DNA of 57,131 bases from an uncultured Bacteroidales bacterium. GTDB taxonomy: Bacteria > Bacteroidota > Bacteroidia > Bacteroidales > UBA932. Within the stretch, counting starts at the first letter, position 1. Every line of letters starts with the position of its first letter. Of the stretch, positions 1 to 7,439 are shown one piece after another. The notes beneath the pieces are model-generated. The model was not told the DNA's origin and made no database searches. It was given only the letters and a program-made list of their open reading frames with translations. Where the stretch lies: NCBI GenBank assembly GCA_934725015.1, contig CAKVAS010000018.1:1-57131 (forward strand). Reading direction: 5' to 3'. The position numbers were made by a program, and so were the translations under genes.

Positions 1-1518
1 ACGAACATCGTCGGCAACCTCCTCACCGACCAAGTAATCTTCAACGTCGAGATCAAGCCTGCGTTCGAGGATGAGGAAAATATAAATGTGACGAACATCA
101 GCACTCTGAATGACCTCAAGACCCTCTTCGCCAACGGCGGCTCGGCGACGCTCATGGCTGACATCACTGTTCCGGAGTCTGTCGTTCTCAAAGGACAGAA
201 GACCGTGAACCTCAATCTCGGCGGCAAGACCATAACTTATTCCGGAACCGGAAATGCCATGTTCCGCGTTGAGGAGGGAAAACTCATAATCGACAGCGAT
301 GGTAATCTCAACGGCGGCGGCGACGATGCAAAAGAGCGTGTCATTATCATGGCCAAAGGAACCGATTCCCACATCATCATCAAGAACGGGAACTTCAAGA
401 TGGGCAAGTGCACCGCTTCCGAACACGATTATTACGACTGTGTTTATGCGATGGCCGGCGGCAAAATTGACATCTACGGCGGAACATTCGAGACCGAGGC
501 AACCCGTCCGAACGGAAAGCATTATATCCTTAATGTCAACAACGACAATCCGGGCGTGATAAATGTCTATGGCGGAAAATTCATCGGCTATGACCCTAAG
601 ACAGGAGATGATGTCAATTTGGGGACCTTCGTCGCCGCCGGCTACACCTCAAAGAAGACAGGCACGAATCCTGACGTCTATGAGGTCGTTCCTGCTCCGA
701 AGGCTGTGGTAAAGACTGCCGCAGAGCTGAAGACAATGCTCACCACTCTGACGTCTTCAGGTTCAGGCGACAATGTTGTCGAGATTACCGATGACATCAT
801 TTTTGCAGACGGTGAGACGTGGACTCCGGTGACAGTCGCAGGCTATACCGGTGCCGGTGTCATCACAGTGAAGGGCAACGGCCACACAATCAAGGGCCTT
901 GACAATGTTCTTTTCGCCGGCGGCTTTGCCGGAAAATCAGGCATTGCCGTGTATGATTTGACTCTGGAATCTTCAAAAATCAATGATTCCGCAAATGGTC
1001 AGGGTCTTGGCGCCTTCGTCGGCAGCATCGATTCAATGGAGAAAATCGAGCTCGTGAACTGCCATCTTGTGAACTCTGAAATCACTTCAACCGGCGGTGC
1101 CCGCGTGGGCGGTCTCATCGGCTGGACTGCAGGGTATAATGATCCTAACAACGGCCCGGTCAGCACATACATCACGGTTAAGAACTGCTCCGTTGAAAAC
1201 TGCCAGATTACGGCTAAAGGTTCAGTCGGCGCAATCATCGGCCATGCCGGTGCGAACCCTGCGACATATCACACAATCGAGGGAAACACTGTCAAGGACT
1301 GTACGCTTCATTCAACGGCTGACGGCGGATGGCGTGTCGGCGTCGTTGTCGGAACAGCGAATGTCGGTGAGGTGACGATCAACGGAACGATCGAGTCCGG
1401 CAACACTCTCATTCAGGACGGCAAGACCGCACCTGCAGGCCAGAGCAACCTCTACGGCCGTTTTGTTCCCGGAACAACCGGTAAACTTACAATCGACGGC
1501 GTTGCGGTCACCCTGTAA
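1..1518 (+). CDS. Fimbrillin-like (DUF6562-type) / parallel beta-helix surface protein, 5' end outside window
   Basis: The reading frame is already open at base 1, so the gene begins upstream of the window and the GTG at 88 is not its start. The first ~30 residues (TNIVGNLLTD..., ending in an acidic stretch) align with residues ~285-310 of the complete paralogue at 3266-5773, where they close the DUF6562-like head domain. The rest is rich in short beta-strand repeats, Asn/Gly turns and Cys-ladder-like positions (for example VKNCSVENCQI), typical of right-handed parallel beta-helix (pectate-lyase-like) folds. No catalytic residues are recognisable. By homology to the paralogue it should be a surface-exposed lipoprotein, possibly an adhesin or pilus-like component; the function is inferred. 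It is followed by a strong terminator. Confidence 0.75.
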   Translation, partial: TNIVGNLLTDQVIFNVEIKPAFEDEENINVTNISTLNDLKTLFANGGSATLMADITVPESVVLKGQKTVNLNLGGKTITYSGTGNAMFRVEEGKLIIDSDGNLNGGGDDAKERVIIMAKGTDSHIIIKNGNFKMGKCTASEHDYYDCVYAMAGGKIDIYGGTFETEATRPNGKHYILNVNNDNPGVINVYGGKFIGYDPKTGDDVNLGTFVAAGYTSKKTGTNPDVYEVVPAPKAVVKTAAELKTMLTTLTSSGSGDNVVEITDDIIFADGETWTPVTVAGYTGAGVITVKGNGHTIKGLDNVLFAGGFAGKSGIAVYDLTLESSKINDSANGQGLGAFVGSIDSMEKIELVNCHLVNSEITSTGGARVGGLIGWTAGYNDPNNGPVSTYITVKNCSVENCQITAKGSVGAIIGHAGANPATYHTIEGNTVKDCTLHSTADGGWRVGVVVGTANVGEVTINGTIESGNTLIQDGKTAPAGQSNLYGRFVPGTTGKLTIDGVAVTL

Positions 1519-1542
1519 CTGACCTGCGCCGCAGTAAATCTC

Positions 1543-1579
1543 AACCGGCCCGGAGGCAACCCCTCCGGGCCGGTTTTTT
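1543..1579 (+). terminator. Rho-independent terminator of the first beta-helix gene
   Basis: AACCGGCCCGGAGG pairs perfectly with CCTCCGGGCCGGTT across a short CAACC loop and is followed by a T run. Nearly the same hairpin follows the paralogue at 5807-5846, so the terminator was duplicated together with the gene. Confidence 0.9.
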
Positions 1580-1585
1580 AGACCT

Positions 1586-1873
1586 TTACATACTCTCCGC
1601 GATTGTCCGCAGTTCATCAAGGCTCAATCCCATGCACGAGGCACGGTTTCCATAGGGACTCCAGCCGCCATAAGTTTTGCAGCCCCCGTCACGTGCTTTC
1701 GACATTTCCCCTTTGGCGATTCCTTCTGCTACTCCGGTCTTGTGCGCATACTTTCTCTGCGCGATGATGTCCATTTCGTTCATAATCTTCCTCTCATATA
1801 AAAGTTTCTTGCCCTTGGGGAAGGCGGCGAGCCGGCAGGCCTCAAGCAGGTCCCTGACGAACGGCTTCCCCAT
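1586..1873 (-). pseudogene. C-terminal remnant of an Rpn / PD-(D/E)XK transposase family protein
   Basis: Read on the minus strand, this 95-codon piece resembles only the C-terminal tail of Rpn-family recombination-promoting nucleases: a Lys/Glu-rich helical segment (KLLYERKIMNEMDIIAQRKYA), a Gly/Glu-rich linker and a final GLSLDEL motif. The end of the frame is scrambled. The expected segment KLMAAGVPMETV is encoded in another frame at about 1640-1690, showing at least two compensating frameshifts. It lies directly after a second, longer remnant (1876-2644) whose own C-terminus aligns with it, so this is a tandem duplicate of the 3' end. Not expected to make a working protein. Confidence 0.7.
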
Positions 1874-1875
1874 TG

Positions 1876-2644
1876 TCAGGCAAGAGCATTAACCTCATCG
1901 ATGCTCAGTCCGGTGCAAAACGCAATCGTTTCAATGGGGATTCCGACAGCGCGCATTTTTACAGCATTGTCTCGGGCGTTTTGTGTTGCACCTTTCTTGA
2001 AATTGGCCTTCATCTCGGCCTTGTAGTCCATTTCCGTAAACATAGTCTTCAAGTAATCTAGTTTTGTGTCAGCGGGGAAGTTTTCCACTTCGCAGGCTCT
2101 TGTAAGTTCTCTTGCCACTTCGTCTTCAAGTATCTCTTCAGGAATATTTCCGACATTCCATTTTTCCGAATGTTTGAACACGTAGCAGGCCTTGTCGAAA
2201 CTGCCTGACAGTTCATCCAAACTTTTGATGAATCTTCCCAGTTCGACAGAAATACAAATAATTGTTTCAGGAGCAAACTCACCTGTCGCTTTTTCTGTCG
2301 TATTCCGCTCCGACTGGAAGTTCATGTCCGTATGCATTTGAACCATACCACATACACCTCTGGAAGAAGCATTCGTGCATCTCTCGTTGCATCTCCACTA
2401 TGAACTCCCTTCCGTATGTGTCCTTGACGCGTATGTCAACGCGAGAATACTTGCCGAATGGCGTGAAGCCGTTCACCTCGCGGTCACCATAGCTCTCAAT
2501 CTCAGAAATCTGCCTGTTATGTGGCAGCACGAGATTGAGCAACTTTTTCAGAACGGCTCTGTTCCGTGGCTCAGCAAGTACAGCTTTGAACCCCGCGTCA
2601 CTGAGCAGACTTGCGAATTTAGGTAATTTCTCATTTGTCCTCAT
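1876..2644 (-). pseudogene. Frameshifted Rpn-family (PD-(D/E)XK nuclease) transposase remnant
   Basis: The N-terminal part (2644 down to 2279) carries the family opening (KFASLLSDAGFKAVL), then SRVDIRV and EFIVEMQ, which look like the Asp and Glu-x-Gln of the PD-(D/E)XK nuclease core. It breaks just after AEYDRK. The C-terminal part (2346 down to 1876, another frame) resumes at a LELPRF-like segment (SVELGRFIKSLDELSGSFDKA) and ends GLSIDEVNALA. The usual stretch between these blocks is missing, so there is both a frameshift near 2280-2345 and a probable internal deletion. Intact family members are about 300 residues and are linked to RecA-independent recombination. Here the gene separates two paralogous lipoprotein genes. 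Confidence 0.75.
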
Positions 2645-3072
2645 TTTTTCTTCTTTTGTATTACTAAGATTTTTTTTTGTAAATCAACGAAAAAATTCAA
2701 CGCGAAAACAGCCGGCAAAACTTGCGAATCGCAAGAAAAGGTTGCGGTTTTGAGAAATATTTCGGAAAAATTTTCAAGAAAGTTGTTGCCCCTACGGGAA
2801 ATAGTGAGTAAATTTGCGGTCGTGTTTCCCGGGGAATGTTTAGCCCGGGACAGTTGTATGGAATATAGGATTGTATGTTGAGAGTATTCTCTGGCATATC
2901 AGAATTTGGAATGAATGTGGCGGCGCTGTCATCGGCGTGTGCCTTTTTTATCGTGCCATACTCCACCTCCTCTGTCAATAATCAACTGCTAATTTCTCTG
3001 GGGGGGGTATATAAACCCCTGATTGATAGTATTTTGCCTTTAAGGGCTCTTTCGTACGACAGTTTTCTGCCG

Positions 3073-3212
3073 CACGGGATTTCTTGTGCTCTGTCATTCC
3101 GTGGGATTTCTTATGCTCTGTCATTCCATGGGATTTCTTGTGCTCTGTCATTCCACAGGATTTCTTATGTCCTGTCATTTCGAGCGAAGCGAGAAATCTT
3201 TGAGCATAAAGA
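3073..3212 (+). repeat. Family A repeat cluster 1 (27-bp tandem tail plus core arm)
   Basis: Four units of about 27 bp (GGATTTCTTGTGCTCTGTCATTC-like) run into one family A core arm, TGTCATTTCGAGCG...GAGAAATCTTTG. The arm points towards the lipoprotein gene at 3266, with an AATCTTTG box at 3194-3201. The stretch 2645-3265 otherwise holds no convincing gene: an open frame through the tandem units exists only because 27 is a multiple of 3. Upstream of the units the DNA is AT-rich with no motif I recognise. Confidence 0.85.
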
Positions 3213-3265
3213 AAAAACGGCAACAATACAACACAAAATAAAACAACAATTTAACACAAAGAATC

Positions 3266-5773
3266 ATGAACAAAACAACACTCAAAACCATCGCGGCTGC
3301 GGCCCTGTCACTTCTGACAGCCGCCTGCGCGAAGGAACAGCTTGCTGACAATCCTCAGCAGGCAGGCGTGTCGTTCACGGTCGAGGTTCCGGGCGCACCG
3401 GCAACCAAGGTCATCGGCGACGGCACCACGGCTACGGAACTTTACTATCAGGTTTTCGACAACAATGGGGAACTGATAGACCTTGATTATCAGAGCGTGA
3501 CGCTTCAGGGCAAGACTGCCAAGGTAAACTTCCGGCTGGTGAAGGACCAGACCTACAGCTTCATATTCTGGGCGCAGACAGCGAAAGAAGGCTACTACGA
3601 ACTAGGAGGACCGGATGTAACAGGAAAGGAACAGGGGCTGAAAATGATTAAGGCCAACTACGTCGGCAAGTCTGCCAACGACGAGAACTTCGATGCCTTC
3701 TATGCAGTCGAGACTATCAAGGTTACCGGCCCGGTATCAGAGACCGTGACCCTCAGGCGTCCTTTCGCGCAGATTAACATCGCGTCCAACGACCGGATTT
3801 CAGCCGGCGGCACAGCTCAGCCAATCGATTTCGCTGGCGCAACATCAATGATTGCAATCAAGGGCATCCATACGGCATTCTCTCCTCTTACGGGTGCACT
3901 TGCCGGAGCGGACGAGTCCTATGTTGAGTTCGCCACGGCTTCCGCACCTCTGAACGAAGTGAAAGTAAACGAAGCGACCTATACTAATCTTGCGATGAAC
4001 TATGTCTTCGCTCCTGCTGACGGCGCAGTCTGCGACATCAAGGCAACGCTCACCGTTGGCGGCAAGGAAGTCGCTCTCGAAGTTCCGAACGCCCCTATCA
4101 AACGCAACTGGCGCACCAACATCGTCGGCAACATCCTCACTTCCGAGGCCGGCTTCGATGTGGTAATTGACCCGAACTTTGACGGAGATGACAACCAGCA
4201 TCCTGTCTTTGTAAACGGCGTGGCGTACAAAACTTTGGATGCAGCCGTTGCGGCAGTACCTGCTGGGGAACAGACCATAATCAAACTTGAAAATGATATT
4301 GCCGGCAATGGAGTTAAGACAACGGATGGACAGGACATTGTAATTGATCTCGGCGGACATACATTTGACATTGATGGAACGATGGTCGGATCAACTGGTT
4401 CAGAGACAAATGGTCTTCAGCTTCTGAAAGGTTCAAAGGTGACCCTCAGAAATGGAATAATCAAATCGACGAAGGCAAATATTCTGATTCAGAACTATTG
4501 TGATTTGACTCTTGAAGATGTGACCCTTGATGCATCAGAAAGCGTAGGAGCGAATGAAGGCTCTTATGTCATTTCAAACAATCATGGCACGGTAAAGATT
4601 CTCGGCTCAACCTCAATCTTGGCGCCTGCCGGCAAAGTAGCTTTTGATGTATATTACTGGACTCCAGCTTATAAGGATGGTGTTAATGTCTATGTGAATA
4701 CGACAGGAACAATCAGCGGTGCCATTGAGTATGGCTGCAGCTCCGGTTCAGAGACGGCAAGCGAAACGCTTTCTTCCCTTGTAATTGATAATGCCGTGCT
4801 GGAGAACTCTTCATTCAAGACAACCCTCGCACGCCCGAATGTTAAAGTTGCGGCAGCTGTCTTTGCTGATGCTGCTGCAGTGAATGCCTGGATTCCAAGC
4901 GGTTATTGGGCAGTAAAGTCCGGTGACTACTATCTTGTCACAAAGAACAGTGCTCCCGTTTCAGTCAGTGTCTCCGGTCAGGACGAGCTTGACGACATCA
5001 TCGCCAACATCCCTGATGGCGAAACGGCTGAAATCACACTTTCCGACGGCACATACACGCTTCCTACCCTTGCCGGTGGCACGACAATCACCGGCCAGAC
5101 CGGAAACGAAGTCATCGACTGCGCTTCCACGGCGACAGTTGCCGCCGAGGATGTCACGATTTCCAATGTTGTCGTCAAAGGAAACGGTGCAGTCACAGAT
5201 GGCTCAAGCCTTGCCGTGAACGGAAAGAATTCAACGGTTTCCGGGTGTACTTTCAAAAATGGTCGTCAAAATACCTATGGCAGCGACCTGTCCGTAAGCA
5301 ATGGCTCCGGCTCAGTGGCGACTGTCAGTGACTGCGACTTCAGAAAATCGGGCTTCCGTGGAATCATGATCTGGAACACAGGCGACGAGGTTAAGATTGA
5401 CAACTGCCTGTTCGACAACACCTATCCGTTCAACTGCGATGACGGCACCGGCAAGATTACCGTCACTGACAGTGAACTCAAGGGCTGGACATCCTATACG
5501 GATGAACTTGAACTTGTTTCGTTCACAAACTGCAAGTTCGGCAAGAGCACCAGCGGCTATGCCTATCTTGTTCCGTACAGCAAGACCATAGTCAAGGACT
5601 GCACATTCTCATCTGGCTTCTGTGTTTCTCCGAGCGGTTCAGCAGTGTTCACCATCGAGTTCATCAACTGCAAATACGAGGACGGTACAGCCATCACCTC
5701 CGCTATTATGGACACTGATGCAGGTAATAAGAATGCCGAAGTGGTTATAGACGGCGTGACATACAGCTATTGA
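3266..5773 (+). CDS. DUF6562-like fimbrillin-type lipoprotein with parallel beta-helix C-terminus
   Basis: 835 residues. An SPII signal ends in LLTAAC (lipid Cys ~21), so this is a lipoprotein. Residues ~30-310 have the pattern of the DUF6562/fimbrillin-like head: ATKVI, ELYYQVFDNNGELI, YSFIFWAQ and LRRPFAQINIAS. From ~320 to the end come beta-helix repeats (for example VTISNVVVKGNGAVTDGSS, SGCTFKNG), with regularly spaced Cys. No catalytic site is visible. Such head domains occur in Bacteroidales fimbrial and surface proteins, so an adhesive or glycan-binding role is plausible but inferred. The start at 3266 is chosen because the signal peptide begins there. It is a paralogue of 1-1518 and has the same terminator type. 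A family A repeat arm lies 65 bp upstream and may supply its promoter. Confidence 0.85.
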   Translation: MNKTTLKTIAAAALSLLTAACAKEQLADNPQQAGVSFTVEVPGAPATKVIGDGTTATELYYQVFDNNGELIDLDYQSVTLQGKTAKVNFRLVKDQTYSFIFWAQTAKEGYYELGGPDVTGKEQGLKMIKANYVGKSANDENFDAFYAVETIKVTGPVSETVTLRRPFAQINIASNDRISAGGTAQPIDFAGATSMIAIKGIHTAFSPLTGALAGADESYVEFATASAPLNEVKVNEATYTNLAMNYVFAPADGAVCDIKATLTVGGKEVALEVPNAPIKRNWRTNIVGNILTSEAGFDVVIDPNFDGDDNQHPVFVNGVAYKTLDAAVAAVPAGEQTIIKLENDIAGNGVKTTDGQDIVIDLGGHTFDIDGTMVGSTGSETNGLQLLKGSKVTLRNGIIKSTKANILIQNYCDLTLEDVTLDASESVGANEGSYVISNNHGTVKILGSTSILAPAGKVAFDVYYWTPAYKDGVNVYVNTTGTISGAIEYGCSSGSETASETLSSLVIDNAVLENSSFKTTLARPNVKVAAAVFADAAAVNAWIPSGYWAVKSGDYYLVTKNSAPVSVSVSGQDELDDIIANIPDGETAEITLSDGTYTLPTLAGGTTITGQTGNEVIDCASTATVAAEDVTISNVVVKGNGAVTDGSSLAVNGKNSTVSGCTFKNGRQNTYGSDLSVSNGSGSVATVSDCDFRKSGFRGIMIWNTGDEVKIDNCLFDNTYPFNCDDGTGKITVTDSELKGWTSYTDELELVSFTNCKFGKSTSGYAYLVPYSKTIVKDCTFSSGFCVSPSGSAVFTIEFINCKYEDGTAITSAIMDTDAGNKNAEVVIDGVTYSY

Positions 5774-5806
5774 CAATGAGGTAACTCTGAGTTCTCCTCA
5801 ATATGC

Positions 5807-5846
5807 AACCGGCCCGAAGGCAACCCCTCCGGACCGGTTTTGTTTT
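5807..5846 (+). terminator. Rho-independent terminator of the second beta-helix gene
   Basis: AACCGGCCCGAAGG pairs with CCTCCGGACCGGTT and is followed by TTGTTTT. The sequence and the CAAC loop are almost the same as the terminator at 1543-1579. Confidence 0.85.
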
Positions 5847-5874
5847 GCAGTTTTCAAAAAACATAGTATTTTTG
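5844..5874 (+). promoter_or_regulatory. Bacteroidetes-type promoter for the sotB-like gene
   Basis: TTTG at 5844-5847, 19 bp, then TATTTTTG at 5867-5874: an exact match to the primary sigma-factor consensus TTTG-N19-TAnnTTTG. Its -33 box overlaps the T run of the preceding terminator. Confidence 0.75.
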
Positions 5875-5947
5875 CGCCCCGGTTTCGGGAGGGTTTTGGA
5901 GCCTGTTTCCCGGGACTGTAGTGTAATTGGAGTAGTGTCAATGTTTT

Positions 5948-7156
5948 ATGAGTAGTGGTAATGGCGGTCGGATGTCCTTGGGGACTTGGCTTCCGCTCAT
6001 AGGGCTGACCTGTTCGGCCTTCATATTCAACACCTCGGAGTTCGTCCCCATCGGACTTCTGACGGACATCGCGGCGGATTTCAGCATGAGCGAGGCGCAG
6101 GCCGGGATGCTCATCTCGGTGTATGCCTGGGTGGTGATGCTGCTGTCGCTCCCGCTGATGATTCTTGCTTCGCGGATGGACTTGCGCAGGCTGATGCTCT
6201 GCCTGATAGGGGCTTTCTCGGTATTTCAGGTCATGTCCTTCCTTTCCGTCAATTACTGGATGCTCATGGCCTCAAGAATCGGAGTCGCGTGCACTCACTC
6301 GATTTTCTGGTCCATCGTCTCTCCCGTGGCCGTGAAAATCGTTCCCGACGAGCACAGGCCTCTGGCTCTCAGCATGATTGTCACCGGGTCTTCTCTCGCA
6401 ATGATTCTCGGGATGCCGCTCGGGCGTGTCATCGGCCTGCACATCGGCTGGCGCATGACTTTCCTCAGCATCGGAATCTTCGCCTTCGCGACCTTCCTCT
6501 ACCTGCTTTTCCTGCTGCCGAGGCTTCAGAACGACGGCGGCTTTTCCGTGAAGAGGCTGCCGGCCCTGTTCCGTAACCGCGCACTGACCGGCCTGTTCTT
6601 CTTCACCGCTCTGTTTGCCGGCTCCTACTACACCTGCTACAGCTACATCGAGCCGTTCATGAAGCAGGTCGCCGGAATGTCCGACGAGACCGTGACCGCA
6701 GTCCTCATGATTTTCGGAGGAGCCGGTCTGATAGGGAGTTTCCTGTTCTCGAAGTACTACAGCCGCAACAGCCGCCTGTTCACCACTGTCGTGATGGTGT
6801 CAATAACCGCCAGTCTCCTGCTGTTCTACCCGGTCTCCTTCAGCAAATATCTGCTCGTCGCTCTCTGCATCCTCTGGGGCATAGCCGGCACGGCCTACAA
6901 TGTCTCCATGCAGGGCGAGGTCATAAACCTCACTTCCGCTCATCCGGAATCTACCGCCGTCGCGATGTCAATCTTCTCCGGCATATTCAACATGGGGATA
7001 GGCTGCGGCTCATTCGCGGGCGGTCTCGTGTGCACTCATTTGTCCCTCAAGTACATAGGATATGCAGGGGGTATCGTCGCCGCGCTCGCGCTTGCATACT
7101 GGCTCCTCCGCCTGTCCCGTCTCTTCGAGAAGGCGAAGTCCGGTGAAAAGGCGTAA
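5948..7156 (+). CDS. sotB: MFS sugar/drug efflux transporter, SotB (YdeA) family
   Basis: 402 residues with about 12 hydrophobic segments, the usual length for DHA1-type MFS proteins. It matches the SotB pattern throughout: FIFNTSEFVPIGLL at the first helix, VYAWVVMLLSLPLM, SRIGVACTHSIFWSI, MPLGRVIGLHIGWRMTF, YSYIEPFMKQVAG and SIFSGIFNMGIG. SotB-type proteins export arabinose, IPTG and related sugars by proton antiport at the inner membrane; the substrate here is not known. The ATG at 5948 gives a short cytoplasmic N-terminus before helix 1. A consensus promoter lies about 75 bp upstream, so the gene is probably monocistronic; the next feature is a tRNA with its own promoter. Confidence 0.88.
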   Translation: MSSGNGGRMSLGTWLPLIGLTCSAFIFNTSEFVPIGLLTDIAADFSMSEAQAGMLISVYAWVVMLLSLPLMILASRMDLRRLMLCLIGAFSVFQVMSFLSVNYWMLMASRIGVACTHSIFWSIVSPVAVKIVPDEHRPLALSMIVTGSSLAMILGMPLGRVIGLHIGWRMTFLSIGIFAFATFLYLLFLLPRLQNDGGFSVKRLPALFRNRALTGLFFFTALFAGSYYTCYSYIEPFMKQVAGMSDETVTAVLMIFGGAGLIGSFLFSKYYSRNSRLFTTVVMVSITASLLLFYPVSFSKYLLVALCILWGIAGTAYNVSMQGEVINLTSAHPESTAVAMSIFSGIFNMGIGCGSFAGGLVCTHLSLKYIGYAGGIVAALALAYWLLRLSRLFEKAKSGEKA

Positions 7157-7212
7157 TCCTGCGACCGTGACCGGATGATGCGGATGATGACGGCGGGACG
7201 GGGAAATTGGGT

Positions 7213-7243
7213 CTTGTATTTTAGAAATATATGCGTAACTTTG
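7213..7243 (+). promoter_or_regulatory. Promoter for tRNA-Leu
   Basis: CTTG at 7213-7216, 19 bp, TAACTTTG at 7236-7243, about 30 bp before the tRNA. The -7 box is exact; the -33 box has one mismatch. Confidence 0.6.
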
Positions 7244-7272
7244 CAGTCCGCTTTCGCGGGTATTGCAGCGCT

Positions 7273-7354
7273 GCGGATGTGTTGTAATTGGTAGCCAAGC
7301 CAGACTTAGGATCTGGTGCCGAGAGGCGTATGGGTTCGAGTCCCTTCATCCGCA
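7273..7354 (+). tRNA. tRNA-Leu (anticodon UAG)
   Basis: The acceptor arms GCGGATG and CATCCGC pair perfectly. The anticodon arm CCAGA-CTTAGGA-TCTGG places TAG at the anticodon positions, and GGGTTCGAGTCCC forms the T arm. The long variable arm (TGCCGAGAGGCGT) is typical of class II leucine tRNAs. CCA is not encoded: the sequence after the discriminator A is CGAG. Confidence 0.93.
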
Positions 7355-7359
7355 CGAGA

Positions 7360-7387
7360 AAAGACAGTTGGGAGACTGTCTTTTTTT
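7360..7387 (+). terminator. Terminator after tRNA-Leu
   Basis: AAAGACAGT (7360-7368) pairs with ACTGTCTTT (7375-7383) around a 6-nt loop and ends in a run of seven T. Confidence 0.85.
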
Positions 7388-7439
7388 CGTACAGTCGAAG
7401 GGTCTCCGTCCTCCGAAGCCTCTGTATCTTCGAGACACC

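Noticed and set aside
88..1518. GTG at 88 as start of the first gene
   Set aside because: The frame is open from base 1 and the upstream residues align with the middle of the paralogue, so the true start is outside the window.
1586..2644. Intact mobile element
   Set aside because: Both pieces are frameshifted or truncated, and no terminal inverted repeats or second element gene are seen.
2875..3348. Open frame with repeated GISCALSF-like units
   Set aside because: It is open only because it crosses 27-bp tandem repeats, has no family resemblance, and overlaps the signal peptide of the lipoprotein gene at 3266.
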